Of a DNA stretch of 64,000 nucleotides, positions 36,888 through 46,949 are shown in pieces. Within the stretch, counting starts at the first letter, position 1, and the number at the start of each line of letters is the position of its first letter. A program made the position numbers and the translations under genes. Source of the stretch: Lentzea flava (GTDB taxonomy: Bacteria > Actinomycetota > Actinomycetes > Mycobacteriales > Pseudonocardiaceae); the NCBI RefSeq assembly GCF_014648475.1, contig NZ_BMRE01000040.1, forward strand, positions 206 to 64,205, written 5' to 3'. Under the pieces are notes generated by a model, which ran no database searches, had not been told where the DNA came from, and saw only the letters and a program-made list of their open reading frames with translations.

Positions 36888-38546
36888 TCACCGCACGCTG
36901 ACCAGCAACTCCGTGTTCCGGTCCAGCGGCGTGCCCAGCGGGTTCGTCCGCGAGTGGATGTCGTTGTAGGTGAACTCCCGGCAGAGGCTCGCCAGCGCCG
37001 CGTCCGACCGGTCGTCGTAGTCGACCTGGTACGGCGCGTCCGCTTCGAGAAGGGTCGTGAACAGCGACAACGTGCCGTCGCCGTTGTCCGCTACCTCGAT
37101 CACGCGGGCGTGCTGCGGGTAGTCGACGTGCGCGGCGGTGTTGATCTCCCAGAAGCTCCTGCTGGGCGTTTCGTGCCGGTGTGGCGTGATCACGTTGCGG
37201 TGCGTGTGCCCGTTGACCCACGCCAGCACGTTGGGGAACCGGTGCAGGAGGTTCACGAGCGCGTCGCCGTTCATGCGCGGGTCCAGCGGCCGGCGCCGGT
37301 CGGGCAGGACGTTGCCCATCGTCTTGGACGTGTGGTGGCTGAACAGGACGAACAGCTCGTCGGTGACGTTCTGCCGTTGCGGCAGGCCGAGCCAGTCGTA
37401 GTAGAGCGAGCTGTTGCGCCTGAGGGTCTTCTCGATCCAGTTGAGCTGGTGCAGCCCGATCGAGCCCTCGGCGAACCCGGCGAGGTTCGTCGTGTCCATG
37501 CTGATTCCCGTGACGCCGGGCGCCATCCGGAACGTGTAGAAGACGTCGACGCCGTCCGCGTTGGCCTCCGTGTACCCGTGCCCGCCCGTCGGCAGGTGCT
37601 TGCGCACGAACTCACCCGTGGTGAACAGCCTGCGGCGATCATCGGGCGTGACGGTCCTGACCACACCACCGCTCGTGAGGATGGTGAGCGCCTCGGGAAT
37701 CGCCTTGGGGTCGTTGAACGCCTGCGCAACCTTCGCGTTCTGCACGGGGTCGCCGAACCCGACGATCTTCTTGCGCCCGGTGTACCAGCTGTCGAGCAGC
37801 CCGTCCGGCAACGAGCCGACCACGCTGTCGTCGTGGTTGCCGATCGTCGCGTACCAGGGGATGTTCAGGCCGGGGCTGGTGAACTCGCGGACCGCGGCGT
37901 CGAGCAACCCCGTGAGCTGCGGGAAGCCTTTGGCCTTGTAGTCGTCCTGGCCTGACAGGTCCGGCTGCCAGAACGTGCTGATGCCCGCGTTCTGCACGCC
38001 CTCGTACCTGGAGTCGCCGGTGTTCGGCGTGATGCGGCCACCGTTGAGGATCGTGAGGAACCAGTCGAGCTCGACGTGCTCGTGGTTGTCGGTGTTGTCC
38101 CCGGTCGTCATGAGGAAGTCGAAGGGCCGGCCGGTCACCGGGCCTCGCCGGACGGCGTTGACGCGCCGGACGAGTGACGTCGAGCCCTGCGCGGTCAGCG
38201 TCTCCTGCGGCCGGTGCGCCCCCGAACCGATCTGCGGGTGCAGGTACTCGAACCGCAACGGGCTCTGCGCGTCGCAGATGTGCATGTCGGAGAACTGCAC
38301 GAAGCTCGCCAGGGCCTGCCGCCGCGCTTCCCGGCCAGCCTTCGCCTGGACCAGGTCGCTGCGCACGACGGTCGGCCAGCCAGGCCCCGCCGCGAGCCTG
38401 CGGTAGCCGCTGGTGCCGATCGGCGTTGCGGTGACGTCGAGCGTGGTACCCGTGGTGAACGCAAACGCTTGGCGGTCGAGCAGCGGCACGCCCGCCGCGC
38501 CCACTCCCATCGCCAGAAGAAACGAACGCCGGCTGAAACCCGTCAT
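36888..38546 (-). CDS. Tat-exported TIGR03767-type metallophosphoesterase
   Basis: The 552-aa protein opens with a Tat signal (SRRSFLLAMGVGAAG). Calcineurin-type metal-binding motifs follow: FVQFSDMHICD, TTGDNTDN, YATIGNHDD, FVLFSHH and WVNGHTHRN. This pattern fits the actinobacterial family TIGR03767. It should act outside the membrane on an unknown phosphoester. It is separated from fbiC by 62 bp on the same strand. Substrate cannot be told from sequence. Confidence 0.88.
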   Translation of the reverse strand: MTGFSRRSFLLAMGVGAAGVPLLDRQAFAFTTGTTLDVTATPIGTSGYRRLAAGPGWPTVVRSDLVQAKAGREARRQALASFVQFSDMHICDAQSPLRFEYLHPQIGSGAHRPQETLTAQGSTSLVRRVNAVRRGPVTGRPFDFLMTTGDNTDNHEHVELDWFLTILNGGRITPNTGDSRYEGVQNAGISTFWQPDLSGQDDYKAKGFPQLTGLLDAAVREFTSPGLNIPWYATIGNHDDSVVGSLPDGLLDSWYTGRKKIVGFGDPVQNAKVAQAFNDPKAIPEALTILTSGGVVRTVTPDDRRRLFTTGEFVRKHLPTGGHGYTEANADGVDVFYTFRMAPGVTGISMDTTNLAGFAEGSIGLHQLNWIEKTLRRNSSLYYDWLGLPQRQNVTDELFVLFSHHTSKTMGNVLPDRRRPLDPRMNGDALVNLLHRFPNVLAWVNGHTHRNVITPHRHETPSRSFWEINTAAHVDYPQHARVIEVADNGDGTLSLFTTLLEADAPYQVDYDDRSDAALASLCREFTYNDIHSRTNPLGTPLDRNTELLVSVR

Positions 38547-38657
38547 GAGCGCGCCCCCGATTCATCGATGGTGAATCGTGCTCATGTTCGGGGAGCTGGC
38601 AGGTGAAATCGAGCCGTCGGGTGGGCGACAGGAGCGATAAAGGCCGGGTGGGCTGGG

Positions 38658-38837
38658 TCAGTCGGCGCAGTGCTCGGTCTCCAGCGACAGCGCCCAGTTC
38701 CGGAACGCGGCCTTCGCGATCTCGGGGATGTCGGTCTTGTCCGCGTTCTTCGCGAGCACGCGGACTTTGGGGTAGTCGCACGCGGGCTTGGCAACGGCAG
38801 CCGCTACCGCACAGATGGTGATGATCTCGCCGACCAC
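38658..38837 (-). CDS. Small 59-aa Cys-containing protein
   Basis: GTG at 38837 follows AAAGG at 7 nt and opens a 59-residue frame. A hydrophobic start (GEIITICAVAAAVA) leads to KPACDYPKVRVLAKNADKTD, then IPEIAKAAFRNWALSLETEH and a C-terminal Cys-Ala-Asp. Third codon positions are almost all G/C and the frame reads as ordinary protein, unlike the alternative frames. It may be a short secreted or membrane-attached peptide. No family recognised. It is a real small gene in my judgement but unproven. Confidence 0.5.
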   Translation of the reverse strand: MVGEIITICAVAAAVAKPACDYPKVRVLAKNADKTDIPEIAKAAFRNWALSLETEHCAD

Positions 38838-39019
38838 CAGAGCGCCTTTCGTCTCCGGCCGGTCGATCTGCGGGCATACCTCAGCTCGACCAGCACATGA
38901 CTGGTTGCGAACCGAGGTCGGCCCCGCGCTTCTCCCCTAAGCGCACATGGAACTTCGACATCGGAGTCCTTGTGCAGGGCGAACGCTTTCAGGCGGGTAT
39001 CACCTGGCGCGGCGCGCTC

Positions 39020-39814
39020 TCAGTCCGAGTAGACGACGGTGACCGGGGCGTGGTCCGACCAGCGCTCGCCGTACGTCGCCGCCCGCTCCACCACCGCCGA
39101 CTGAGCCCGAGCCGCGAGCCCGTCCGTCGCCACGTGGTAGTCGATGCGCCAGCCGGAGTCGTTGTCGAAGGCCTTGCCGCGGTACGACCACCACGAGTAC
39201 GGCCCGGCCACGTCGGGGTGCAGCGCGCGCACCACGTCGTTGTAGCCGGAGGCGAACACCGACGACATCCACTCCCGCTCGTACGGCAGGAACCCGGACG
39301 ATTTCTGGTTGGTCTTCCAGGACTTCAGGTCGGCCTGCTGGTGCGCGATGTTCCAGTCGCCGCACACGAGCACCTCACGGCCCGACACGGCCGCCTTCTC
39401 GCGCAACGACACGAGGTACGGCAGGAAGGCCGCCATGAAGCGGTCCTTCTCGTCCTGCTTCTCGGTGCCGACGTCGCCGGACGGCAGGTACAGCGAAGCC
39501 ACGACGACACCGGGCAGCTCGATCTCCACGTACCGGCCGGAGGACTCGAACTCGGAGACACCGAAGCCCACGCGGACCGATGACGGTTCAACGCGCGACA
39601 GCACGGCAACGCCCGCGCGGCCCTTCAACGACGACGGGGCGTAGACGCCGTGCCAACCAAGAGGCGAGTGGACCTCCGCAGCCAGTTCGTCAGGCTCCGC
39701 GCGGACTTCCTGCAAACACACCACGTCGGCGGAGGAAGCGGCGAGCCACTCCAGGTAGCCCTTCTTGGCGGCGGCGCGCAGACCGTTGACGTTGACCGTG
39801 GAGACCGTGAGCAC
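39020..39814 (-). CDS. xthA: Exodeoxyribonuclease III
   Basis: The 264-aa endonuclease/exonuclease/phosphatase-family enzyme has the AP-endonuclease motifs: STVNVNGLRAAAKKG, VVCLQEVRAEPDEL (metal-binding Glu), RYVEIEL, VCGDWNIAHQQADL, WRIDYHVATDGL and the terminal WSDHAPVTV with the catalytic His. It repairs abasic sites and removes 3' blocks. GTG at 39814 starts the conserved N-terminus. No strong ribosome site is seen. Confidence 0.94.
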   Translation of the reverse strand: MLTVSTVNVNGLRAAAKKGYLEWLAASSADVVCLQEVRAEPDELAAEVHSPLGWHGVYAPSSLKGRAGVAVLSRVEPSSVRVGFGVSEFESSGRYVEIELPGVVVASLYLPSGDVGTEKQDEKDRFMAAFLPYLVSLREKAAVSGREVLVCGDWNIAHQQADLKSWKTNQKSSGFLPYEREWMSSVFASGYNDVVRALHPDVAGPYSWWSYRGKAFDNDSGWRIDYHVATDGLAARAQSAVVERAATYGERWSDHAPVTVVYSD

Positions 39815-39825
39815 GACGGAGGAGC

Positions 39826-40044
39826 CTACTTGGAGGCCAGGCCCCAGGGCTTCGGGTACTCGGCGCCGCAGCCAGCGCAGTGCGCGGTCAGGTCGAGGTA
39901 GCCGACGATGGTCGCCATCTCGTCGCGGGGCAGCGCGAGCTGGCGCTGGCCGTCGATCTCGGTGTAGAGACCCTGCCACTCGGGCGTGCAGGAGCACTGC
40001 GTGACGCCCCTACCCCGGCCCCACCGAAACATGTTCCGCAGCAT
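39826..40044 (-). CDS. Small Cys-motif protein, unknown function
   Basis: A 72-aa protein with a basic start (LRNMFRWGRGRG), a CSC pair, then CAGC (residues 56-59) near the C-terminus. Two cysteine pairs suggest one bound zinc or a disulfide. It lies 11 bp before xthA on the same strand, suggesting co-transcription. ATG at 40044 has only a weak ribosome site. No family recognised. Confidence 0.6.
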   Translation of the reverse strand: MLRNMFRWGRGRGVTQCSCTPEWQGLYTEIDGQRQLALPRDEMATIVGYLDLTAHCAGCGAEYPKPWGLASK

Positions 40045-40210
40045 GCCTGCAAGTTTGCCACACGCCACCGAAGCCGTTGCCCAATGCAAACCGGCACTTC
40101 GGCGAACACGAACAGTTCGTGCCCGGATCTTGAGCGTGCGGATCGGCGTGGGCCAGATTTTCGGCGGGCCCAGGAAATCTCCCGAAGCACGAAAGCACCA
40201 AGGAGAACAA

Positions 40211-40525
40211 ATGAACGCGATCAAGGGTGTTCTCGTCGGTCTCGCCGCCACCGCCGTGCTCTTCGGCGGTGCCGCCCAGGCCGTCGCCGCGCCGGCCGCG
40301 AGCCAGTCGGCCGAGGCAGCGGCGAACGTGACCGGCGAGGTCGTCGCGGTCGTCAAGGGCAAGTCCATCAAGGTGCGCGTCGACGCCTCCACGACGGTGG
40401 ACGTGGACTACGACCTCAAGAAGACCGTCGTCTCCGGTGAGCTGAAGGTCGGCGCGTCGGTGAGCGTCAACGGCAAGAAGGTCGACGGCAAGATCGTCGC
40501 GTCGGGCATCGTCGTCATCAAGTAA
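40211..40525 (+). CDS. Small secreted beta-rich protein (OB-like)
   Basis: The 104-aa product has a clear signal peptide (about 1-27, cut after AQAVAA) and a mature part of short beta strands: VTGEVVAVVKGKSIKVRV, TTVDVDYDLKKTVV, LKVGASVSVNGKK and KIVASGIVVIK. This resembles the small OB-like or DUF5666-type domains of exported proteins. Start ATG follows AAGGAGAACAA. Followed by a strong terminator. Function unknown. Confidence 0.75.
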   Translation: MNAIKGVLVGLAATAVLFGGAAQAVAAPAASQSAEAAANVTGEVVAVVKGKSIKVRVDASTTVDVDYDLKKTVVSGELKVGASVSVNGKKVDGKIVASGIVVIK

Positions 40526-40534
40526 CGCATCCGA

Positions 40535-40571
40535 GAAAAGGCCGGCGACGCCCTCACGCGCCGGCCTTTTC
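40535..40571. terminator. Bidirectional terminator overlapping the LAL gene end
   Basis: A perfect 13-bp stem (40535-40547 with 40559-40571) has A and T runs built into its arms, so it can end transcripts from both sides. It overlaps the stop of the convergent LuxR gene. Confidence 0.85.
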
Positions 40572-43184
40572 CAATGCCGCCGCCAAATCGCGTCGCCCGG
40601 AAATGCCCAGTTTCCGATACGCGCGCGTCAGATGCAGTTCAACGGCTCGTGGCGTCACGAACAGCTCCGCCGCGATCTGCCGGTTCGTGAGGCCCAGCAC
40701 GGCGCGGCGCACGATGTGGTCCTCCTGCGCGGTCAGCACCGAACCCGACGGTGTGCGGGCCGGTCTGCCTCCCGCCGCACGCAGCTCCCGTGCCGCCACG
40801 CCCATCAACGGGATCGCGCCGCACCTCTTCGCCGTGTCGTGGCCCTGCCGCAACGCCGCCAGCGCTTCCGGGCCACGACCCGACGTGCGCAGAAGAACAC
40901 CCCAGTCGACCAGCGCCCGCGCCAGCTCCAGCCGCGCCGGCGTGGACCGCAGCGTCACCACCGCTTCTTCCAGCAACGCCACATCGCCTGTTACGACACC
41001 GGAAACGCGCAGAGCCACCCCGACCGGCACGGCAAGACCCCAGTCCCGCGCCAGTTCCAGTTCCTGTTCTGCCAGCCGCAGTGCCTGATCCCGCTCCCCC
41101 AACGCCATGTGCGCCAACGCCGCGTGCGAACGCCACGGCTGCAACGACGGGTTGCGCGCGCCGCGTCGTTCCATCCGGCGGCCGCAGTCGAGGTGGTCGC
41201 GCAACGCCGACGCCGGGTCGCCGAGAGCCATGTGCAGACGGCCGCGCTGGTGCAGAAGTGCGTGGTAGTGCGCGTATTCCGGCAGGTCGCCGTCGAGCTC
41301 GCGTTCGCGCACGAGCCGGAGAGCCGACGTCGTGTCTCCCGTGTCCACCCACGCGCCGACGAGCCCGGCGACGGCGATCACGAGATTGCCGTCCTGGTTG
41401 GCCCCCAACGCATCCAGCCGCGCCAGCGACGCCAGGCCGAGCTGTTCCGCGACGGGCAACGTTCCCAGCCGCCGCGCCACGTGACACCGCAGCCCCTGCA
41501 CCATCGCTGCGCACACGGCGAGATCACGCTCGGCCGTCACCCGCAGCGCCTCCTCGCACTGCCGGTCCGCCTGCTCGTACTCGTCGATCCCGATCAACGC
41601 CACAATCAGGTGCGCGAACGAGAACTGGTCGATCAGATCGCGCCCGATGTGCAGCGGCAACGACGACTGCACGCGCCGTCGCGTCTCCCCGTGGCTCGCA
41701 CCGATGCACGCGCCTCGGTACGCCAGCACCGCGTTGAGGAACCGCTGGTTGCGCGCCGAGGTCATCCGGGAGCCGCACAACCGGGCGATCCGCGTCTCCA
41801 CCTCACCGGAGAAGAACGACTCCTCCAGCCCCAGCGACAACGCGTACAGGTCCAGCCGCTGAGCGAGATCCGGGTCCACACCGGACACCCGCGCGATCAC
41901 CGACTCGACCTTCGCGACCGCGTCCCGGTACAGCCGCCGCCCGGCGAGGTCGTAGGCGATCAGCAACGCCATCCGCCCCTCGGCCAGCACGTCCATCGAC
42001 GCGCTCGCGGCCTTGTTGAGCGACGCGATCGCCGCGCAGGGGTCGACGAGCGACTGCGCCTCGCTCAGCTCGACCAGCACCTCGCCGCGCAGGTCGTCCG
42101 GCAACGGTTCGCGCAGAAGCCTGCGCAGGCAGGCAATTGCTCTGTCCGAAGTGGACCGGCGGGCCGCGATCCGCAGCACGTCCCGCACCCAGTCCTCCCC
42201 GATCGGCGCGGCCTCCAGCAGATGCGCCGCCACGTCCTCGACCGGCGCCTGGTCGTCGTGCCGGAACCGCGCGGCACGCGCGTGGATCACCGACCGGTCG
42301 AACGCGGTGGTGCTCTGCTCCAGCGTCGTCAGCACCATCGGCACACCCGCGAAACCCAAGCCGTGCAACGCCCGTGACGCGTCGACGGCCTCCTGCGGCT
42401 CCAACCCGGCCGCCGCGCCCGCCAACGCCAGATCAGCCTCACCGAGCACCGCGAACGAGCGAGCCAGCGCGACCACCTCCGCGCCGGCGTGCGCGAGCCG
42501 GGCGACCAGCTCGCCCGACCGTTCCCCCAGGTCGCGAAGACGCAGTCCGAGCAGATAGGGGTTGCCGCGGGTGGCGACCCGCCACTCGGCGACGACCTCG
42601 TCCGTGACACCGCTCGCGAAGATCGTCCGCAGGAACCTGCCGCACGCGAGCTGGTCGAGACCGGACAGCCGGACCCGTCGTGCGTCCCCGACCACCTCGC
42701 GCAGCAACGGTGTCGCGTCCACGGCGAGCCCGCGCGTCACCACCACGGCCACGGGCAGCTCGCCCAGCCGTCTTCGCAAGTACGACAGGAAGTTCAACGA
42801 CGGCGCGTCCGCGTGCTCCACGTCGTCCACGGCCAGCAGCACAGGGGTTTCCAGCGAGACCTCGCGAACCAGGCGGTGCAGCCGGTGCATCGCGGCCTGG
42901 TCCGCGTCACCGTCCAGGATCTCGTCGGCCTCGCTCTCGAAGAGCTGCGCGACGACACCGAACCGGAACCCGTGCTCCGACGGCGAGCACTGCGCCCGGA
43001 AGACCTCGAAGCCCAGCTCGCGAGCCATCCGCACGGTCTCGGCGAGCACCGAGGTCTTGCCCATGCCCACGCGACCCTCGACGCACACCACAGAAGGCGC
43101 GCCCGCGGCGGCCTCCTCCAGCGCACGCCGCAGAACCGTCAACTCACGCTTGCGGTCGGACACCACGGAACTCGTGACCGCCAC
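40554..43184 (-). CDS. LAL-type LuxR-family ATP-binding regulator
   Basis: The 876-aa regulator has an N-terminal AAA ATPase (Walker A GRVGMGKTS, Walker B LLAVDDVEHADA), a long helical TPR-like middle and a C-terminal LuxR HTH (LTAQEDHIVRRAVLGLTNRQ, then IAAELFVTPRAVELHL). Large LuxR (MalT-like) proteins often activate secondary metabolism or carbohydrate use, but no biosynthetic cluster is adjacent here, so its target is unknown. GTG at 43184 follows AAAGGG. A longer frame starting at 43220 adds 12 unlikely residues. Confidence 0.92.
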   Translation of the reverse strand: MAVTSSVVSDRKRELTVLRRALEEAAAGAPSVVCVEGRVGMGKTSVLAETVRMARELGFEVFRAQCSPSEHGFRFGVVAQLFESEADEILDGDADQAAMHRLHRLVREVSLETPVLLAVDDVEHADAPSLNFLSYLRRRLGELPVAVVVTRGLAVDATPLLREVVGDARRVRLSGLDQLACGRFLRTIFASGVTDEVVAEWRVATRGNPYLLGLRLRDLGERSGELVARLAHAGAEVVALARSFAVLGEADLALAGAAAGLEPQEAVDASRALHGLGFAGVPMVLTTLEQSTTAFDRSVIHARAARFRHDDQAPVEDVAAHLLEAAPIGEDWVRDVLRIAARRSTSDRAIACLRRLLREPLPDDLRGEVLVELSEAQSLVDPCAAIASLNKAASASMDVLAEGRMALLIAYDLAGRRLYRDAVAKVESVIARVSGVDPDLAQRLDLYALSLGLEESFFSGEVETRIARLCGSRMTSARNQRFLNAVLAYRGACIGASHGETRRRVQSSLPLHIGRDLIDQFSFAHLIVALIGIDEYEQADRQCEEALRVTAERDLAVCAAMVQGLRCHVARRLGTLPVAEQLGLASLARLDALGANQDGNLVIAVAGLVGAWVDTGDTTSALRLVRERELDGDLPEYAHYHALLHQRGRLHMALGDPASALRDHLDCGRRMERRGARNPSLQPWRSHAALAHMALGERDQALRLAEQELELARDWGLAVPVGVALRVSGVVTGDVALLEEAVVTLRSTPARLELARALVDWGVLLRTSGRGPEALAALRQGHDTAKRCGAIPLMGVAARELRAAGGRPARTPSGSVLTAQEDHIVRRAVLGLTNRQIAAELFVTPRAVELHLTRAYRKLGISGRRDLAAALEKAGA

Positions 43185-43304
43185 CAGGACACGCCCTTTC
43201 GCCACACGCAGTTGGAACACGTGGCGGCGCGTTCGGCTACTCCAGCCGGGTCAATCCTATGGAGGGCACCTGGCCGTGGAAAGGCCGGAAATTCGGAGGA
43301 TCGC

Positions 43305-43616
43305 TCACTTGCAGGTCGAGTCGCTGGTCAACGCGACGAACTGGGTGCTCACCCACCGGCGGTCGCTCAGCATCCGGTACCCGTTCTCGACGCGCGGCTG
43401 GGCGTCGGCGACGGCGTCGCGCGGCATGGTCGAGACGATCGGCTGCATGTCACCGGGACCCGAGCGGACGTTGAGGATGTCCGCGGTCACCGTGACCTTG
43501 CAGATCTGGGCGCCCTTCTCGCTGTTCATCGGCTTGCCGCCGTTCGCCACGTACATCACACCGGCGATGCCAAGCACGCCGATCACGATCATGCCCCGCA
43601 CGGGAACGCCCAACAT
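43305..43616 (-). CDS. Membrane-anchored SH3-like (SH3b) protein
   Basis: A 103-aa protein with one N-terminal hydrophobic segment (MIVIGVLGIAGVMYVA) acting as anchor or signal and a bacterial SH3-like domain (VTADILNVRSGPGDMQPIVSTM, ending in RRWVSTQFVAL). Two cysteines frame the domain and may pair. SH3b domains often bind peptidoglycan. ATG at 43616 has GGAGG at 5 nt. It lies alone between the LAL gene and icd. Confidence 0.8.
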   Translation of the reverse strand: MLGVPVRGMIVIGVLGIAGVMYVANGGKPMNSEKGAQICKVTVTADILNVRSGPGDMQPIVSTMPRDAVADAQPRVENGYRMLSDRRWVSTQFVALTSDSTCK

Positions 43617-43731
43617 CGCCGCCTCCGACTGCCGCACTGCCCTGGACCTGCAGATATAGCGGCTGAAGGACCCTTGTGGACGGCTCGGCGCGGCAACCAC
43701 CCGCAAGAGGAACCGACCGGGTGACGCGGGA

Positions 43732-43764
43732 CGAAAAAAGCCACCCCGGCGTGACCGGGGTGGC
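43732..43764 (-). terminator. Rho-independent terminator of icd
   Basis: Read on the minus strand, a 10-bp GC stem (43740-43749 with 43755-43764) is followed by six U residues (complement of 43734-43739). It lies 29 bp after the icd stop. Confidence 0.85.
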
Positions 43765-43792
43765 CTTCTCGACTGCCTTGATCAGGCGAACG

Positions 43793-45016
43793 TCAGAACG
43801 ACGCCATCTTCTTCTTGAGGTTCTCGTCCAGCGCGGCGAGGAAGTCCTCGGTGGTCAGCCACTCCTGGTCCGGGCTGATCAGCAGCGCCAGGTCCTTGGT
43901 CATCTGACCGGCCTCGACGGTCTCGATGACGACCGACTCGAGCGCCTCGGCGAAGCGGATCACCTCGGGGGTGTTGTCCAGCTTGCCGCGGTGCATCAGG
44001 CCGCGGGTCCACGCGAAGATCGACGCGATCGGGTTCGTCGACGTGGGCTTGCCGGCCTGGTGCTGACGGTAGTGGCGCGTCACGGTGCCGTGCGCGGCCT
44101 CGGCCTCGACGGTCTTGCCGTCCGGCGTCATCAGGACCGAGGTCATCAGGCCGAGCGAGCCGAAGCCCTGCGCGACCGTGTCGGACTGGACGTCACCGTC
44201 GTAGTTCTTGCACGCCCAGACGTAGCCGCCCTCCCACTTCATGGCCGCGGCGACCATGTCGTCGATGAGGCGGTGCTCGTAGGTGAGGCCCTTGGCGTCG
44301 AACTCCGCCTTGAACTCCTCGTCGAACACGCGCTGGAAGATGTCCTTGAAGGCGCCGTCGTAGGCCTTCAGGATCGTGTTCTTCGTGGACATGTAGACGG
44401 GGTAGCCCCGCTGCAGGCCGTAGGAGAACGAGGCGCGGGCGAAGTCCTCGATGGACTTGTTGTAGTTGTACATGCCCATCGCCACACCGCCCTCCGCCGG
44501 GAACTCGGTGACGACGTGCTCGATCGGCTCCGAGCCGTCCTCCGGCTGGAAGGTGATCGTCAGCTTGCCGGCGCCGGGCACCTTGAAGTTGGTGGCCTTG
44601 TACTGGTCGCCGTGCGCGTGACGGCCGATGATGATCGGCTTGGTCCAGCCCGGCACCAGGCGCGGGACGTTCGAGATGATGATCGGCTCGCGGAAGACGA
44701 CACCGCCGAGGATGTTGCGGATCGTGCCGTTCGGCGAGACCCACATCTTCTTCAGGCCGAACTCCTCGACGCGCGCCTCATCGGGGGTGATGGTGGCGCA
44801 CTTGACGCCGACGCCGTGCTTCTTGATGGCGTTGGCGGCGTCGATGGTGACCTGGTCGTCCGTGGCGTCCCGGTGCTCGATGCCCAGGTCGTAGTACTCA
44901 AGGGTGACGTCCAGGTACGGGTGGATCAGCTTGTCCTTGATGAACTGCCAGATGATCCGGGTCATCTCGTCGCCGTCGAGCTCGACGACGGTGCCCTGAA
45001 CCTTGATCTTGCCCAT
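43793..45016 (-). CDS. icd: NADP-dependent isocitrate dehydrogenase (homodimeric, eukaryote-like type)
   Basis: This 407-aa TCA enzyme oxidises isocitrate to 2-oxoglutarate with NADP+. Motifs are [47 protein letters not shown], metal-binding [19 protein letters not shown] and NADP-site [12 protein letters not shown]. It is the type found as icd1 in mycobacteria, not the monomeric IDH. It fits the sdh cluster metabolically though they are 20 kb apart. Its terminator lies downstream. Confidence 0.98.
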   Translation of the reverse strand: MGKIKVQGTVVELDGDEMTRIIWQFIKDKLIHPYLDVTLEYYDLGIEHRDATDDQVTIDAANAIKKHGVGVKCATITPDEARVEEFGLKKMWVSPNGTIRNILGGVVFREPIIISNVPRLVPGWTKPIIIGRHAHGDQYKATNFKVPGAGKLTITFQPEDGSEPIEHVVTEFPAEGGVAMGMYNYNKSIEDFARASFSYGLQRGYPVYMSTKNTILKAYDGAFKDIFQRVFDEEFKAEFDAKGLTYEHRLIDDMVAAAMKWEGGYVWACKNYDGDVQSDTVAQGFGSLGLMTSVLMTPDGKTVEAEAAHGTVTRHYRQHQAGKPTSTNPIASIFAWTRGLMHRGKLDNTPEVIRFAEALESVVIETVEAGQMTKDLALLISPDQEWLTTEDFLAALDENLKKKMASF

Positions 45017-45095
45017 AACTCCGGGCGCTCCTCTCGCGACGATGCAAGCAAGACAAGCGTACTGGTAAACCGCCGAGGTGTGCCTGCGACCCTGG

Positions 45096-45938
45096 TTACA
45101 CCGATTCAGGGTCGAAGTCCGTCGAACGGCTCACGTGCTCCCACTTGTCGATTTCTGCGTTCCGTGCCTGGTCGGCCATCCGGACCATGTCCACCGCGTC
45201 GCTGCCGAGCAGCAGACTCAGCGGAGGGGAGTCCATGGCTACCACGTCGAGCATGACCCGCGCGGCCTTGGCCGGATCACCAGGCATGTTGCCGTGCGCG
45301 CCACGCATCATGTCGAGCATTGCCCCGACAGACGGAACGTAGTCCTCTCCCGGCTCGGTCACCACCAGAGAGGGGCCGGTCCAGTCCGTCTGGAACCCTC
45401 CCAGTTCGATGATCGTCGCCTTCACCCCGAACGGCGCGCACTCCGCGGCCAGCGACTCGGTGAAGCCGCGCAGCGCGAACTTCGCCATCACGTACGGCGC
45501 GAGCCCGCCGCCGAACGCCATGTGCCCGGCGGTCGACCCGACCTGGAGGAAGTGACCTGACCGCTGCTCGCGCAGGACGGGCAGCGCGGCCTTGGTCACG
45601 TTCACCACGCCCATGAGGTTGATCTCCAGCTGGTCGCGGAAGTCGGCCTCCGAGCACTCCTCGATCGACGTGACGCGACCAGCGCCCGCGTTGTTCACCA
45701 CGACGTCGAGCCGGCCGAACTCGCGGACCGCCGTCGCCACCGCGTCCCGTGCCTGCTCCGCGTTCCGCACGTCGAGTGCAACAGATCTGACCCGGTCGCC
45801 GTGTTGAGAGACGAGGTCGTCGAGATCGCGGGGGTTGCGCGCGGTGGCGACGAGCCGGTGTCCGGCGGTGAGCACCGCTTCGGCGGTCTTGCGGCCGATG
45901 CCGCGGGAACTGCCGGTGATGAGCCAAACCTGCGCCAT
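45096..45938 (-). CDS. SDR-family oxidoreductase
   Basis: The 280-aa short-chain dehydrogenase has the NAD(P)-binding [27 protein letters not shown], the catalytic Ser in GSTAGH and YxxxK (YVMAK). Substrate-loop residues resemble the DltE/YtfG-like classical SDRs that reduce carbonyls with NADPH (Arg in NARNPRD-type position). Substrate unknown. It stands alone on the minus strand, with a 79-bp gap to icd. Confidence 0.93.
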   Translation of the reverse strand: MAQVWLITGSSRGIGRKTAEAVLTAGHRLVATARNPRDLDDLVSQHGDRVRSVALDVRNAEQARDAVATAVREFGRLDVVVNNAGAGRVTSIEECSEADFRDQLEINLMGVVNVTKAALPVLREQRSGHFLQVGSTAGHMAFGGGLAPYVMAKFALRGFTESLAAECAPFGVKATIIELGGFQTDWTGPSLVVTEPGEDYVPSVGAMLDMMRGAHGNMPGDPAKAARVMLDVVAMDSPPLSLLLGSDAVDMVRMADQARNAEIDKWEHVSRSTDFDPESV

Positions 45939-46051
45939 GTCCGTGCTCCTTGCCGAGGAGTTGGTTGTCCGGAGATATGGAGATTCGGCTCGGACACCTG
46001 ATACCGGCAGCTAGTGTTTTCACCGTCGGGTGATCACCAGAAGGGGCGTAA

Positions 46052-46858
46052 GTGTCAACTGGGCCAACACATGCGATGAGCGGGCTGCTCGCCTGGAGCG
46101 CTGTCACCGCACTCGCGTCGAGTCACCCGATCGGCCAACTCACGCCGCAGAGCTGGGCCGTCGGCGCGGTTCTCGCCACCGGAGCGGCACTGCTGCCCGA
46201 CCTCGACCACCCCGGTTCGACCATCTCGCGCACGTTCGGAGCACTGAGCGGCGGGTTGTCCGCCGGCATCAACGCGGTGAGCAGCTTCGTGTACCGGACG
46301 ACGAGGACGAAGAGGGATTCCAAGCGGGACGGCGGACATCGCGGTCTCACCCACACGCTCGTCTTCGCGTTGTTCGCGGCGATCTTCACCACCGCCGTCG
46401 TGCAGAACAGCCAGAAGTGGGCGCTGCCGGTGCTGATGTTCGTGTTCGCGGGCCTCGCGGTGCGCGGCATCATGAACGACTGGAACCCCAAGCAGGACGC
46501 GCTGATGATCACGGTGGTGTCCGCGGGGATCACGTGGGCGATGATCGCGTGGACCTCGCAGACGAACGCTTCCGCGGCGGCGTGCGGAATCGCGGTCGGT
46601 GTCGGGTGTTTCGCGCACTACGTCGGCGACGCGATCACCGAGCAGGGCTGCCCGATCCTGTGGCCGATCCCGATCATGGGCAAGACCTGGTTCCCGGTGG
46701 CCCCGCCGAAGATCATGCGGATGAAGACCGGCGGCGTGGTCGAGATGGCGATCGTCGGGCCGATCGTGACGATCCTGTCGGTGTGGCTGGGACTGGCTGC
46801 GTTGCAGGCCACGGGCGCGTTGCCGTTCCTCGACTGGGTCGACCTGCTGCCTGTCTAA
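46052..46858 (+). CDS. YdjM-like membrane metal-dependent hydrolase
   Basis: The 268-aa membrane protein begins GPTHAMSGLLAWSAVTAL and has ATGAALLPDLDHPGSTISR, DGGHRGLTHTLVFAL and HYVGDAITEQGCPILWPI. These H/D motifs are those of the YdjM/DUF457 membrane-bound metal hydrolase family. Activity is predicted, not shown, in most members. GTG start at 46052; a longer plus-strand frame overlaps it out of frame and is a shadow. Confidence 0.87.
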   Translation: MSTGPTHAMSGLLAWSAVTALASSHPIGQLTPQSWAVGAVLATGAALLPDLDHPGSTISRTFGALSGGLSAGINAVSSFVYRTTRTKRDSKRDGGHRGLTHTLVFALFAAIFTTAVVQNSQKWALPVLMFVFAGLAVRGIMNDWNPKQDALMITVVSAGITWAMIAWTSQTNASAAACGIAVGVGCFAHYVGDAITEQGCPILWPIPIMGKTWFPVAPPKIMRMKTGGVVEMAIVGPIVTILSVWLGLAALQATGALPFLDWVDLLPV

Positions 46859-46949
46859 ATCGTTTTCTCACCAGCCATTCAGCGGCTACCTCCGCCTCAC
46901 CCGATCGGTCTAGCCTCCACGAACCGACCAGTCGCGTGGAGGATCAGCC

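Noticed and set aside
40554-43184. Marker of an adjacent biosynthetic gene cluster (LAL regulator)
   Set aside because: Neighbouring genes are housekeeping (xthA, icd) or small proteins; no biosynthetic enzymes were seen.
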